Source of the DNA: Pseudomonas quercus
GTDB lineage: Bacteria; Pseudomonadota; Gammaproteobacteria; Pseudomonadales; Pseudomonadaceae
NCBI RefSeq assembly: GCF_012033695.1
Contig: NZ_JAAVJI010000009.1
Location: forward strand, 142,608-206,607
Reading direction: 5' to 3'
DNA: 64,000 bases
Part shown: positions 45,603 to 54,959 of the stretch, one piece after another
Layout: every line of letters starts with the position of its first letter
How positions within the stretch are numbered: the stretch's first letter is position 1
Notes under the pieces: generated by a model
Databases searched by the model: none
Seen by the model: only the letters and a program-made list of their open reading frames with translations
Told to the model about the DNA's origin: nothing
Program-made: the position numbers and the translations under genes

Positions 45603-46751
45603 ATGAAAATCGCCCCTCCCGTCATACCGCAGACCAGCCACCTGTCACCGGTGCCGCCTCCTTCTACACCTGCCAACTTGCGGCCAGGGACAGGAGATGC
45701 GGCCGCCAAGACGTTGGCCGATCAGAAGCTGGGTGACCTGAAAGATGATGCGTCGCTTGTACAACAGGCCGATACCCATGACCAGCGGGATCAGGCAAGA
45801 ACCCTCAATGGCCTGAGGTCGCAGGCGGCGCAATCCAGCCAGATCAGCCGCGAGCTCAATGCAGCTTATAAAAAATCCGTAGACACGAAGGTGCGCGACT
45901 TGCGTCGCGACCTTCGCAACCTTCCTGGGCTCGCAGCCCCGACCTACCAAAACATCGCCGCTCGTGTACTGCAGGAGTCTGAGGGGGATGTAGGCGTAGC
46001 CTGGTCATGGTTGCAAGAGGCCGCTCGACAAGCACATCAGGAGGGACAACCCAAAGAGGGCAACGAGCTGCGCGAGATGGCGCAGAAGATGCGCAAGGAT
46101 GTGTCTCGTGCGCTTAGATATAACCGCAAGGCCACCCTTCGAGGAGGGCGCGCGCGCGCCACAGGCCCCAGAGGCGACACCCAGGAGGCGATGTACAACG
46201 CTGCGGTCGACGGCCCGCATAACGTGATCGGGCTACTGGAAGCTTTGCTGGAAGACATGCGCGAGCACGGTAAGTCCGACATCTCGCTTAGAGAAGTGCA
46301 GTCGAAGATGGCCAAGGACATCGCCTCTGCAGCAGCGGCCAATGCAAAGGCGCAAACCCGACCATTGATGCACGGGATGACCACAGCCACCCATGTGGCG
46401 ACCCTCAAGCGCGCCTGTGAAGATCTTTTGACCCATATGCGCAGCAAGAACCCTGAGCTACGAGTGGAAGGCGTTGCCTTGCTGCATCAACTGTTCGCTT
46501 TGGCGGGGCACAAGATGCCAATTGAAAATACTCGCACGCTGCTGGAGCTGATTGGCGGCAAGCGCCTGCGCGATCAGCTGGCGTGCCTGAACGGGATCAG
46601 GAACATTCTGCTTTACAAGGTACATAGGCCGCTGTGGGGCGCTGTCAAGAACTACCACGCCGCCCAGGACAACCTCCTCAAACTCGGCACCCTCATGACG
46701 GCTGAGGAACAAAAGCTTATCCAGGAGAACAGCGCTTTATGGAACGCGTAA
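45603..46751 (+). CDS. hrpJ: HrpJ, SctW/YopN-type gatekeeper
   Basis: 382 residues. The N-terminus (MKIAPPVIPQTSHLSPVPPP) looks like a type III secretion signal. The rest is helical, with the HrpJ/InvE-like block from about residue 60 (DQARTLNGLRSQAAQSSQIS) to 170 and a C-terminal TyeA-like region. HrpJ controls the switch between translocator and effector export and is itself secreted. It is the first gene of the operon under the hrp box at 45548, and its last 13 bp overlap hrcV. Confidence 0.88.
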   Translation: MKIAPPVIPQTSHLSPVPPPSTPANLRPGTGDAAAKTLADQKLGDLKDDASLVQQADTHDQRDQARTLNGLRSQAAQSSQISRELNAAYKKSVDTKVRDLRRDLRNLPGLAAPTYQNIAARVLQESEGDVGVAWSWLQEAARQAHQEGQPKEGNELREMAQKMRKDVSRALRYNRKATLRGGRARATGPRGDTQEAMYNAAVDGPHNVIGLLEALLEDMREHGKSDISLREVQSKMAKDIASAAAANAKAQTRPLMHGMTTATHVATLKRACEDLLTHMRSKNPELRVEGVALLHQLFALAGHKMPIENTRTLLELIGGKRLRDQLACLNGIRNILLYKVHRPLWGAVKNYHAAQDNLLKLGTLMTAEEQKLIQENSALWNA

Positions 46752-48835
46752 TCAACCTACTCAATGGCGTGGCCCTGGCGGCTATGCGCCGCTCAGAGAT
46801 CGTTGGCGCCTTCGTAGTCATTGCGATCGTGTTCATGATGATCACCCCCATGCCCACTGGGCTGGTGGACGTGCTGATCGCCATCAACATCTGTATCTCC
46901 TGCCTGCTGATCATGCTGGCCATGCACCTGCCCCGACCCCTGGCGTTCTCTACATTCCCGGCCGTGCTGCTGCTCACTACCATGTTCCGCCTGGCCCTAT
47001 CGATTTCCACCACTCGCCTGATTCTGCTGAACCAGGATGCGGGCCACATCGTGGAAGCTTTCGGCCAATTCGTGGTGGGGGGCAACCTGGCCGTGGGCAT
47101 GGTGATCTTCATGATCCTTACGGTGGTGAACTTCCTGGTGATCACCAAGGGCTCGGAGCGTGTGGCCGAAGTGGGCGCACGCTTCACTCTTGATGCAATG
47201 CCTGGCAAGCAGATGTCCATCGACAGCGACCTGCGTGCCAACCTGATCACTGTTCAGGAAGCCCGTACGCGCCGCTCGGAACTGGGGAAAGAAAGCCAAC
47301 TGTTCGGGGCCATGGACGGGGCCATGAAGTTCGTGAACGGCGACGCCATCGCCAGCCTGATCATCGTGGCCATCAACATGATCGGCGGCATCGCCATCGG
47401 TGTGGTGCAGCACGGCATGTCAGCCGGTGATGCCTTGCAGCTGTACACAGTACTCACCATTGGTGACGGCCTGATCGCACAGATCCCGGCACTGCTGATT
47501 TCAGTTACCTGCGGTATCGTCATCACCCGCGTACCCAACAATGACGGGGGCGTGCCTACCAATATCGGCCGGGAAATCGCTGAGCAGATCACCAGCCAGC
47601 CCAAGGCCTGGATCATCGCGGCCGTAGCCATGCTGGGTTTCGCTGCCCTGCCCGGCATGCCTACCGCCGTGTTTATCGTCATTTCCATCATCTGTGGCGT
47701 GGGCGGTGCGTTGCAGCTGTACCGGGCACGCCCTTCGGCAGCCATCGGCGATGCTGAAGCGGTAGCACCTGAATTCAACGGCCACGAAGACCTGCGTACC
47801 TTCTCGCCCAGCCGGCAGTTCGTGTTGCAATTCCACCCCTCCCAGAGCCAGGGGCACGTGGAGGCGCTGGTGACCGAAATCCGTCAGCGGCGCAACCGCC
47901 TGGTGGTCCAGTATGGGCTTACCCTGCCCTCCTTCGTCATCGAGCACTCTAACGACCTGGCGCCGGATGAGTTTCGCTTCAACGTGTACGAAGTTCCGCT
48001 GGTACGAGCCACCTTCACACATAGCCACACGGCGGTGCCCGCTGATGTATTTGCTCAGCAGGCCGATGAGGCCGTTGCAGGGCTGGCTGAGCGTCAGGAG
48101 GCCGATTGGCTCTGGCTGCCCAGCGAGACGGTTGCCGACATGGAGGCGCACCCAGACATTGTCAGTGCCCATACCCTGATCATCGAACGTATGGAGCGAG
48201 CCCTGCATGCCTGCGGCCCTAAGTTCATCGGCTTGCAGGAAGCCAGGGCCATTCTGAGCTGGCTTGAATCGGAGCAACCCGAAGTTGCCCAGGAAATGCA
48301 ACGGGCCGTACCCCTGGCCCGTTTTGCTGCAGTACTGCAACGGCTGGCCTCCGAATGCGTCCCCCTGCGCTCGGTGCGCGTAATCGCCGAAACCTTGATT
48401 GAACATGGCCAGTACGAGCGGGAGGTGACTGCGCTGACGGACTACGTGCGTATCGCCTTGAAATCCCAGCTGTACCACCAGTATGCCGGTGACGACGGCT
48501 TGCAGGTGTGGCTCATGACGCCGGAAAGCGAAGGCGTGCTGCGCGATGGCCTGCGCCAGACCCAGACTGAAACCTTCTTTGCCCTGGGTAACGAAACCAG
48601 CCAGTTGCTGGTGCAGCAGCTGCACCTGGCATTCCCGGTACGGGCCAAGGAAAAAGCCGTTCTGCTGGTAGCCCAAGACCTGCGCAGCCCTTTGCGCACT
48701 TTGTTGCAGGAAGAATTCCACCATGTACCGGTGATGTCGTATGCCGAAATCGGCGCCACCTCCCAAGTGAAAGTGATGGGCCGTTTCGAGCTGGAAGAAG
48801 AAATGGACGCGCTGGAAAACCCCTATGCCGCCTGA
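46739..48835 (+). CDS. hrcV: HrcV (SctV), major export apparatus protein
   Basis: 698 residues, the usual FlhA/SctV length. About eight N-terminal membrane helices (IVGAFVVIAIVFMMITPMPT and on) include the FHIPEP-region equivalents DAMPGKQMSIDSDLRANLIT and the conserved KESQLFGAMDGAMKFVNGDA loop. The C-terminal half (from about 330) is the cytoplasmic nonameric ring that receives chaperone-effector complexes. It overlaps hrpJ upstream. The next start lies 17 bp after its stop. Confidence 0.97.
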   Translation: MERVINLLNGVALAAMRRSEIVGAFVVIAIVFMMITPMPTGLVDVLIAINICISCLLIMLAMHLPRPLAFSTFPAVLLLTTMFRLALSISTTRLILLNQDAGHIVEAFGQFVVGGNLAVGMVIFMILTVVNFLVITKGSERVAEVGARFTLDAMPGKQMSIDSDLRANLITVQEARTRRSELGKESQLFGAMDGAMKFVNGDAIASLIIVAINMIGGIAIGVVQHGMSAGDALQLYTVLTIGDGLIAQIPALLISVTCGIVITRVPNNDGGVPTNIGREIAEQITSQPKAWIIAAVAMLGFAALPGMPTAVFIVISIICGVGGALQLYRARPSAAIGDAEAVAPEFNGHEDLRTFSPSRQFVLQFHPSQSQGHVEALVTEIRQRRNRLVVQYGLTLPSFVIEHSNDLAPDEFRFNVYEVPLVRATFTHSHTAVPADVFAQQADEAVAGLAERQEADWLWLPSETVADMEAHPDIVSAHTLIIERMERALHACGPKFIGLQEARAILSWLESEQPEVAQEMQRAVPLARFAAVLQRLASECVPLRSVRVIAETLIEHGQYEREVTALTDYVRIALKSQLYHQYAGDDGLQVWLMTPESEGVLRDGLRQTQTETFFALGNETSQLLVQQLHLAFPVRAKEKAVLLVAQDLRSPLRTLLQEEFHHVPVMSYAEIGATSQVKVMGRFELEEEMDALENPYAA

Positions 48836-48851
48836 CGTGAGGTCACACGAA

Positions 48852-49790
48852 ATGTTTGAATTGCGCGTATTGACCGGCCTGCATCAAGGCGCCGCGCTGC
48901 CCCTGATAGGCGACCAATGGCTGATCGGTTCGGACGCAGCACTGGACCTGGCACTGCACGACCCCGGCGTTGCCCAGCGCCATTGCCGCCTGGAACGCAG
49001 CGGCGAACACTGGAGCTTGAACGCCGAAGACGGTGCGGTGATGGATGAAGAAGGTCACGCCCACCCCGTGACTGCCCTGGCACCCGGCAGCCCGTTCGTG
49101 TTGGGGTCGGTGTGGCTGGCGGTCACGCCTGCCGAGGCCGCTTGGCCCAACGTACCTGTGCCGGTAGCCCAGAATACCGGTGAAACCGAGCCCGTGGCGC
49201 CCACGCCAGTGCCTAAGGCACGGCGGTCAGTGTTCAACCGCGCCACGTTGCTGATCACCGGTGTGTTGATCGGTGTGGTCGGCAGCGCCTGGAGCCTGTC
49301 CCGTAGTGCAGCCCCCCTGGAACCCTCTATGGCCGGTGCGCACCCGGTCAGCCATGCCACTGCCAACACATCAGCTCCGGCCGTGGCTACGTCCTCACGT
49401 ACCCGGCTGAGCGCCGAACAAGCCCGGCTCAAGCTCAAGACCATGCTTAGCGATCGGTTGCTCAATGACATCAATGTGGAAGCCACCCCCAAGGGGTTGA
49501 TACTGACCGGCAGCCTGCAGGAAGACACACGCGCCGTGTACCAACGCATGCTGCAGCGTTTCGAAGGTAGCTTCGAAAGCGCGGTACCCCTGATCGACGA
49601 AGTGGGCGCCGCCGGTTCAGCACTGCCCTTCGTGATCGTACAGATCCTGTCGGGGCCTCAGGCGCACTTGGTCACCGCTGACGGCAAGCGCCTGTATATC
49701 GGCGATGCCCTTGAGGGCCTGCGCCTGACGCGCATCGACGACGGCAAAGTGGAATTCGAGGGTGATCGCCACTATGAGGTGCGCTGGTGA
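48852..49790 (+). CDS. hrpQ: HrpQ (SctD), outer ring protein of the inner membrane
   Basis: 312 residues from the ATG at 48852, with GAGG in reach. The N-terminus is an FHA-like cytoplasmic domain (GDQWLIGSDAALDLALHDPG, VAQRHCRLERSGEHWSL). A single membrane helix (ATLLITGVLIGVVGSAWSLS) is near residue 135, and the C-terminus is a periplasmic ring-building region. This is the SctD order. The stop overlaps the hrcN start (GTGA). Confidence 0.9.
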   Translation: MFELRVLTGLHQGAALPLIGDQWLIGSDAALDLALHDPGVAQRHCRLERSGEHWSLNAEDGAVMDEEGHAHPVTALAPGSPFVLGSVWLAVTPAEAAWPNVPVPVAQNTGETEPVAPTPVPKARRSVFNRATLLITGVLIGVVGSAWSLSRSAAPLEPSMAGAHPVSHATANTSAPAVATSSRTRLSAEQARLKLKTMLSDRLLNDINVEATPKGLILTGSLQEDTRAVYQRMLQRFEGSFESAVPLIDEVGAAGSALPFVIVQILSGPQAHLVTADGKRLYIGDALEGLRLTRIDDGKVEFEGDRHYEVRW

Positions 49791-51133
49791 ATGCCGCTCT
49801 GCAGCAATGGGCCGCCGGGCATGCCCAGCGCCTGGAACGGTTCTCGGCGGTGCGTGCCAGCGGGCGGGTGAGCGCGGTCAATGGGATTCTGCTGCAATGC
49901 CAGGTGCCAGCTGCTGAAATCGGTGAGCTGTGCGAGGTAAGCAAGGCCGATGGCAGTACCATCCTGGCAGAGATTGTGGGCTTCACAGCTGAGTACACGC
50001 TGCTCAGTGCCTTGGGCACGCCAGAAGGCATTCAGGTCAATGCGTGCATACGCCCGCTGGGCATGGCGCATCGCATCGGCGTCGACGAGCGCCTGTTGGG
50101 TAATGTCTTGGATGGCTTCGGCCGCCCTTTGGTGGGCACCGAAGGCGCCTTTGCCGGCCCTAACGACCCCCGCGACACGGTGCCGGTCATTTCCGAGGCG
50201 CTGCCCCCGACCCAGCGCCCGCGTATCACCCGCGCCCTGCCCACCGGTGTGCGCGCCATCGACAGTGCCATCCTGCTGGGAGAAGGCCAGCGTGTGGGCC
50301 TGTTCGCGGGTGCCGGTTGCGGCAAGACTACGCTGATGGCGGAACTGGCCCGCAATATGGACTGCGATGTGATCGTGTTCGGGCTGATTGGTGAACGTGG
50401 GAGGGAACTGCGCGAGTTTCTCGACCACGAACTGGACGAGACCCTGCGGCAGCGCTCGGTACTGGTGTGTGCCACGTCGGACCGCTCCAGTATGGAACGC
50501 GCCCGTGCGGCGTTCACTGCCACGGCCATTGCCGAGGCTTACCGTGCCAAAGGCCTGAAGGTGCTGCTGTTGCTCGATTCCCTTACCCGCTTCGCCCGTG
50601 CCCAACGCGAGATCGGTATTGCCGCCGGTGAACCGCTGGGCCGTGGCGGCCTGCCACCTTCCGTGTACACGTTGCTGCCACGGCTGGTAGAGCGTGCAGG
50701 CATGAGCGAAGTGGGCTCTATCACAGCCCTGTACACCGTGTTGATCGAGCAGGACTCCATGAACGACCCGGTGGCCGACGAAGTACGGTCATTGCTGGAC
50801 GGCCATATCGTGCTGTCGCGCAAGCTGGCAGAACGGGGGCACTATCCAGCCATCGACGTACAGGCCAGCATCAGCCGGATCCTGAGCAACGTGACCGGGC
50901 GCGAGCACCAACAGGCCAATAACCGTTTGCGCCGGCTGATGGCGGCGCACAAGCAGGTAGAAATGCTCTTGCGCCTGGGCGAGTACCAACCGGGCAACGA
51001 TCCGGTCACAGACTGCGCAGTGGCCTTGCACGAGCCTATCAATGCGTTTCTGCGCCAGGACCTTAGGGAACCTGTGCCACTGGAAGATACTCTGTACGCC
51101 CTGATGCAACTGACCGCGCAGCTACCGGAGTGA
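49787..51133 (+). CDS. hrcN: HrcN (SctN), type III secretion ATPase
   Basis: 448 residues with a GTG start overlapping hrpQ. Walker A is GLFAGAGCGKTTLMAELARN, Walker B is VLLLLDSLTRFARAQREIG, and PPSVYTLLPRLVERAG is the conserved family block. It resembles FliI and the F1 beta subunit. It forms a hexamer at the cytoplasmic face that strips chaperones from substrates. It is followed by hrpO 3 bp later. Confidence 0.97.
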   Translation: MNAALQQWAAGHAQRLERFSAVRASGRVSAVNGILLQCQVPAAEIGELCEVSKADGSTILAEIVGFTAEYTLLSALGTPEGIQVNACIRPLGMAHRIGVDERLLGNVLDGFGRPLVGTEGAFAGPNDPRDTVPVISEALPPTQRPRITRALPTGVRAIDSAILLGEGQRVGLFAGAGCGKTTLMAELARNMDCDVIVFGLIGERGRELREFLDHELDETLRQRSVLVCATSDRSSMERARAAFTATAIAEAYRAKGLKVLLLLDSLTRFARAQREIGIAAGEPLGRGGLPPSVYTLLPRLVERAGMSEVGSITALYTVLIEQDSMNDPVADEVRSLLDGHIVLSRKLAERGHYPAIDVQASISRILSNVTGREHQQANNRLRRLMAAHKQVEMLLRLGEYQPGNDPVTDCAVALHEPINAFLRQDLREPVPLEDTLYALMQLTAQLPE

Positions 51134-51136
51134 CCC

Positions 51137-51586
51137 ATGGACGACGATGCCCTGCAGGAAGATCCAGACCGCGTAGCGCTAGAGCATGTCATTCACGTGC
51201 TGAACCCACTGCGCCAACACCGGCAGGCCCGTGCCGAGCGCGCTCAGCGCCAGGCACAGCAAACCCTTGAAGCCGGCCAGGAGCAACTGACGCAGGCCAA
51301 AGACGTGCTGACGGACGAAACCGCACGTAAAGGCGTGCAGCGCCAGGCCATGGCTACAGAACACTTGAACCAGGCCATGACCCTCAAGGACATGGACCGC
51401 TGGCAATACAAGGAACGTAAGCTGCTCGATCACCTGTCACGGTTGCGCCAAGGCATCGAACAACAGCGACGCGCCGTAGTGGCACAGCAGCAGGCCGTAC
51501 TCGATGCGCAGCGCAGTGCCAAAGCTGCCCAGCGTGCCACTGAAAAACTTGCGTGCCTGGCGGAGGCCATCGCTGATGAAAGCTGA
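51137..51586 (+). CDS. hrpO: HrpO (SctO), central stalk protein
   Basis: 149 residues, almost entirely charged alpha-helical coiled coil (QARAERAQRQAQQTLEAGQE; LSRLRQGIEQQRRAVVAQQQ), as expected for the FliJ/SctO stalk that sits in the ATPase hexamer. Position between hrcN and hrpP is the conserved one. The end overlaps hrpP. Confidence 0.88.
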   Translation: MDDDALQEDPDRVALEHVIHVLNPLRQHRQARAERAQRQAQQTLEAGQEQLTQAKDVLTDETARKGVQRQAMATEHLNQAMTLKDMDRWQYKERKLLDHLSRLRQGIEQQRRAVVAQQQAVLDAQRSAKAAQRATEKLACLAEAIADES

Positions 51587-52112
51587 ACAACGCCCGCCTT
51601 CACCGCCTCGCCCTGTGGCCAGCCCGGCGCCTGCACCCGAACCTGCCAAGCCAGCATTGGCCACGCCGCCGCGTCGCAGCGAAAGCGAGCGCTTGCGAGG
51701 CAATGGGTTTAGCCGGGAGGCAGAAGCGGTACCCAGCGGTGACAGCCACTTTTTTTCGCAGTTGATTCTGCCTGCCGATGCCCGCAGCGGTGATGAAGGC
51801 ATGGGTGGCAACCGTAGTGTTGCCTGGGCCGCCCCCGCAGAAGAAACGTCAGGGGAATGGATAGGCACACTGGCTCAGCACTTGAGCAAGGCTCCACCGG
51901 AGGGGCTGGAGATCACCGTGCTGATGCCCAACCTGGGTAATGTTCACGTACGGGCTACCCCGCAGCCAGGGCAATGGCGCATTGAGCTAGGTTTTGCCCG
52001 CCGGGACGTGGCGCGCCGCCTTCGCCCACGCGAGCGGCAGTGTGAAGCGGCGTTTGCCGACGCGTTGGGCAAACCTGTGGAACTGGCAATGTACGACGAG
52101 GCTACCCTGTGA
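51576..52112 (+). CDS. hrpP: HrpP (SctP), substrate-specificity switch protein
   Basis: 178 residues from the ATG at 51576, inside the end of hrpO. The N-terminal half is Pro-rich and disordered (AEQRPPSPPRPVASPAPAPE). The C-terminal half is a compact T3S4-type domain (EGLEITVLMPNLGNVHVRAT PQ). It controls pilus length and the switch from pilin to effector export. The stop overlaps hrcQa (GTGA). Confidence 0.85.
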   Translation: MKAEQRPPSPPRPVASPAPAPEPAKPALATPPRRSESERLRGNGFSREAEAVPSGDSHFFSQLILPADARSGDEGMGGNRSVAWAAPAEETSGEWIGTLAQHLSKAPPEGLEITVLMPNLGNVHVRATPQPGQWRIELGFARRDVARRLRPRERQCEAAFADALGKPVELAMYDEATL

Positions 52113-52816
52113 CGCCCCTGAAGCTACGCTCGGTGAATACCCATGTGGCCCGCGCGACCCAAGCACTGGGCGCAGGTGCCCGCTTACCGTTTCGAATAAG
52201 CGACTGGGCCGGGGCGCTCAGCCTGCACCCGTTGGCGACCGTGCCTTCCACACGTGGGCTCTGGTTGAGTAGCGCAGTAGGCCCAGTGTGGCTAAGCGAC
52301 GCCGACGCCGTGCTGAGCCTGTTGAGCGAACACCCGGTGGTGGTTCAAGGGCCGGCCCAGCCTTGGTATTGGCAGTTTGTGGGCCAGCACCTGGCCCCTT
52401 CGATCGCCCGAAGCTTGTCGCCACTGGAGCCCTTGACCACTCACGTGCCCGAAGGGCCTTTGGTGCATTGCCGGGTGGAGGTACAGGCAGGCGAACAACA
52501 GGTGCATGCCTATTTGAGCATGCCCCCGCAAAGCCTGCTGCAATGGCTTCAGGTACCCGGTTGGCAACGCTTGCAGCGCCCCCTCGACGAGGGATTTGAA
52601 GTGACTTTTTCCGTGCCACTGGGCTACACCGAACTCAGCGCCCGGCAGTTGGCCTCGCTGCGCCCCGGCGATGTACTGCTGCCCCAGCAATGCCTGTTCG
52701 ATACGCAAGGCCAAGGTAGCCTGGTGCTAGCAGGCCGGCAGTGGGCCGGCGAAGCTGTCGCTCAGGGCAGCCAGCTCTTTTTTACCTTGAGCCATGAGGA
52801 ATCCTTTGCATCATGA
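52109..52816 (+). CDS. hrcQa: HrcQa (SctQ N-terminal half)
   Basis: 235 residues. In P. syringae-type clusters the cytoplasmic sorting-platform protein is split into two genes. This is the first half, with the SctQ N-terminal domain and the first SPOA-like region (SARQLASLRPGDVLLPQQCL). The stop overlaps hrcQb. The split supports a Hrp1 (group I) system. Confidence 0.9.
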   Translation: MTPLKLRSVNTHVARATQALGAGARLPFRISDWAGALSLHPLATVPSTRGLWLSSAVGPVWLSDADAVLSLLSEHPVVVQGPAQPWYWQFVGQHLAPSIARSLSPLEPLTTHVPEGPLVHCRVEVQAGEQQVHAYLSMPPQSLLQWLQVPGWQRLQRPLDEGFEVTFSVPLGYTELSARQLASLRPGDVLLPQQCLFDTQGQGSLVLAGRQWAGEAVAQGSQLFFTLSHEESFAS

Positions 52817-53220
52817 ACGCCTACGATGAAGACGCTGCTGTTCAGGAAAATGAGTACGATGCACCGTCCTATGCCGGAGACGAGGGCACGCAAAACGAAG
52901 AGGGCTATGACGAAGGCAGCTACCACGAAGAAGGCTACGATGAAGGCCTGTCACCCAAGTATGCCGACGAGCCGGCAGTAGCCGCCGACCCAGACCTGTT
53001 GGCAGACCTGCCGCTGGCGTTGACCCTTCGGTGCGGCCAGTTGACCCTGACCCTGGGGCAGTTGCGCGAACTGGGCAGCGGCAGCGTGCTGGAGATAAAC
53101 GGCGTAGCGCCCGGCCAGGCGACCCTGTGTTACGGCGAGCGCGTTGTGGCCGAGGGTGAGCTGGTGGACGTGGACGGTCGCCTTGGCTTGCAGATCACCC
53201 GGCTGGCGTCGCAACCATGA
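52813..53220 (+). CDS. hrcQb: HrcQb (SctQ C-terminal half)
   Basis: 135 residues. An acidic, Glu/Tyr-rich low-complexity head ([20 protein letters not shown]) is followed by an SPOA domain ([20 protein letters not shown] and [17 protein letters not shown]), as in crystal structures of HrcQb. It forms the C-ring or pod with HrcQa. It overlaps hrcR by 4 bp. The run of Tyr-Asp-Glu-Gly repeats in the head is longer than I would expect. Confidence 0.92.
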   Translation: MNAYDEDAAVQENEYDAPSYAGDEGTQNEEGYDEGSYHEEGYDEGLSPKYADEPAVAADPDLLADLPLALTLRCGQLTLTLGQLRELGSGSVLEINGVAPGQATLCYGERVVAEGELVDVDGRLGLQITRLASQP

Positions 53221-53870
53221 TCATGGACGGGGTGAACCCGGTACTGCTGGCACTGTTTCTGGGTGCGCTGTCGCTGATTCCGTTCCTGCTGATTGTGTGT
53301 ACGGCGTTCCTGAAAATTTCCATGACCTTGCTGATCACACGTAATGCCATCGGTGTGCAGCAGGTGCCGCCCAATATGGCCATCTACGGTATTGCCTTGG
53401 CAGCGACGCTGTTCGTGATGGCGCCTGTGGCCCATGACATCAGCGAGCGGGTCAAGGCACGCCCGCTGGACATGTCTTCCACTGAAAAGCTGCAAGCCAG
53501 CGCAGCCGGTGTAATCGGGCCACTGCAAGGCTTCATGACACGCAATACCGACCCTGACGTATCGGCCCATCTGCTGGACAACACCCAGCGCATGTGGCCC
53601 AAGGCATTGGCCGACCAGGCCAGCAAAGACGACCTGCTGCTGGCCATTCCGGCGTTCGTGCTGTCGGAGTTACAGGCGGGGTTCCAGATCGGCTTTCTGA
53701 TCTATATTCCGTTCATTGTGATCGACCTGATCGTGTCCAATTTGCTGCTGGCCCTGGGGATGCAGATGGTGTCACCCATGACCATTTCTCTGCCGCTCAA
53801 GCTGCTGCTGTTCGTGCTGGTCAACGGCTGGACACGCCTGCTCGACAGCCTGTTCTATTCCTATATGTGA
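53217..53870 (+). CDS. hrcR: HrcR (SctR), export gate protein
   Basis: 217 residues, FliP/SctR family, four membrane helices ([20 protein letters not shown] at the start; [20 protein letters not shown] with the family's conserved pattern; [20 protein letters not shown]). Five copies form the core of the export gate. The start overlaps hrcQb (ATGA), and hrcS begins 6 bp after the stop. Confidence 0.97.
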   Translation: MIMDGVNPVLLALFLGALSLIPFLLIVCTAFLKISMTLLITRNAIGVQQVPPNMAIYGIALAATLFVMAPVAHDISERVKARPLDMSSTEKLQASAAGVIGPLQGFMTRNTDPDVSAHLLDNTQRMWPKALADQASKDDLLLAIPAFVLSELQAGFQIGFLIYIPFIVIDLIVSNLLLALGMQMVSPMTISLPLKLLLFVLVNGWTRLLDSLFYSYM

Positions 53871-53876
53871 GGCAGT

Positions 53877-54143
53877 ATGGAAGCGTTGGCGCTGTTCAAG
53901 CAGGGCATGGTGCTGGTGGTCATACTCACCGCTCCGCCATTGTTGGTCGCGGTATTGGTGGGGGTCGCCACGTCATTGATACAGGCCTTGATGCAGATCC
54001 AGGACCAGACCCTGCCCTTCGGTATCAAGCTGGCTGCAGTGGGCCTCACCTTGGCCATGACCGGGCGCTGGGTGGGGGTGGAGCTGATCCAGTTCATCAA
54101 CATGGCCTTTGACCTGATCGCCCGTACCGGCGGGGCTCATTAG
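53877..54143 (+). CDS. hrcS: HrcS (SctS), export gate protein
   Basis: 88 residues with two membrane helices joined by the conserved FliQ/SctS loop (SLIQALMQIQDQTLPFGIKL). Four copies wrap the export gate. The GTG of hrcT follows its stop directly. Confidence 0.97.
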   Translation: MEALALFKQGMVLVVILTAPPLLVAVLVGVATSLIQALMQIQDQTLPFGIKLAAVGLTLAMTGRWVGVELIQFINMAFDLIARTGGAH

Positions 54144-54956
54144 GTGGCAGTGTCCTCGGTGCCGCTGCCGCTAGATGCTCAGTACCTGTTTGACCTGATG
54201 CTGGGTACTGGGCTCTCCATGGCGCGGCTGCTGCCGTGCATGATGCTGGTACCGGCCTTTTGCTTCAAATACCTGAAAGGCCCATTGCGCTATGCGGTGG
54301 TGATCGTAGTGGCGATGATTCCGGCCCCTGCGATTGGCCAGGCACTGAGCAGCCAGGAAAACCTGATTGCCATCGCCGGGCTGCTGCTCAAGGAAGGCGT
54401 GCTGGGAATTCTGTTGGGCATGCTGCTGTACGCACCCTTCTGGATGTTCGCGTCGGTAGGGGCGCTGCTGGACAGCCAGCGCGGTGCCCTGAGCGGTGGG
54501 CAGCTCAACCCCGCGCTCGGGCCGGACGCTACGCCGCTGGGTGAGCTGTTCCAGGAAACCCTGATCATGCTGGTGATTCTGTCGGGGGGGCTGACCTTGA
54601 TTCTCCAGGTGATCTGGGACAGCTACCTAGTGTGGCCTCCCACAGCCTGGCTGCCAGCCATGACCATCGAGGGCCTGGACCTGTTTCTGGAACAGCTGAA
54701 CCAGACCTTGCAGCACATGATGCTGTACGCCGCACCTTTCATAGGCCTGTTGCTGCTGATTGAAGCGTCGCTAGCGATCATTGGCCTGTACGCCCAGCAA
54801 CTGAACGTGTCGATCCTGGCCATGCCGGCCAAGAGCATGGCGGGGCTGGCGTTTCTTATCGTTTACTTGCCCACGTTGCTGGCGCTGGGCAATGAGCGCA
54901 TTACCCGGCTGGTAGATGTCAAAGCCCTCCTGCTTCACCTTGTACAGGTGCCCTGA
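54144..54956 (+). CDS. hrcT: HrcT (SctT), export gate protein
   Basis: 270 residues, FliR/SctT family, five to six membrane helices (MARLLPCMMLVPAFCFKYLK; GILLGMLLYAPFWMFASVGA; FIGLLLLIEASLAIIGLYAQ). The GTG start immediately follows the hrcS stop and hrcU starts 3 bp after its own stop. Confidence 0.95.
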   Translation: MAVSSVPLPLDAQYLFDLMLGTGLSMARLLPCMMLVPAFCFKYLKGPLRYAVVIVVAMIPAPAIGQALSSQENLIAIAGLLLKEGVLGILLGMLLYAPFWMFASVGALLDSQRGALSGGQLNPALGPDATPLGELFQETLIMLVILSGGLTLILQVIWDSYLVWPPTAWLPAMTIEGLDLFLEQLNQTLQHMMLYAAPFIGLLLLIEASLAIIGLYAQQLNVSILAMPAKSMAGLAFLIVYLPTLLALGNERITRLVDVKALLLHLVQVP

Positions 54957-54959
54957 GCC

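Noticed and set aside
49318..49345. GGAACC followed by a CACC-like sequence in hrpQ, resembling an hrp box
   Set aside because: The second half does not match CCACNNA at 15 or 16 nt spacing, and the site lies inside a coding region.
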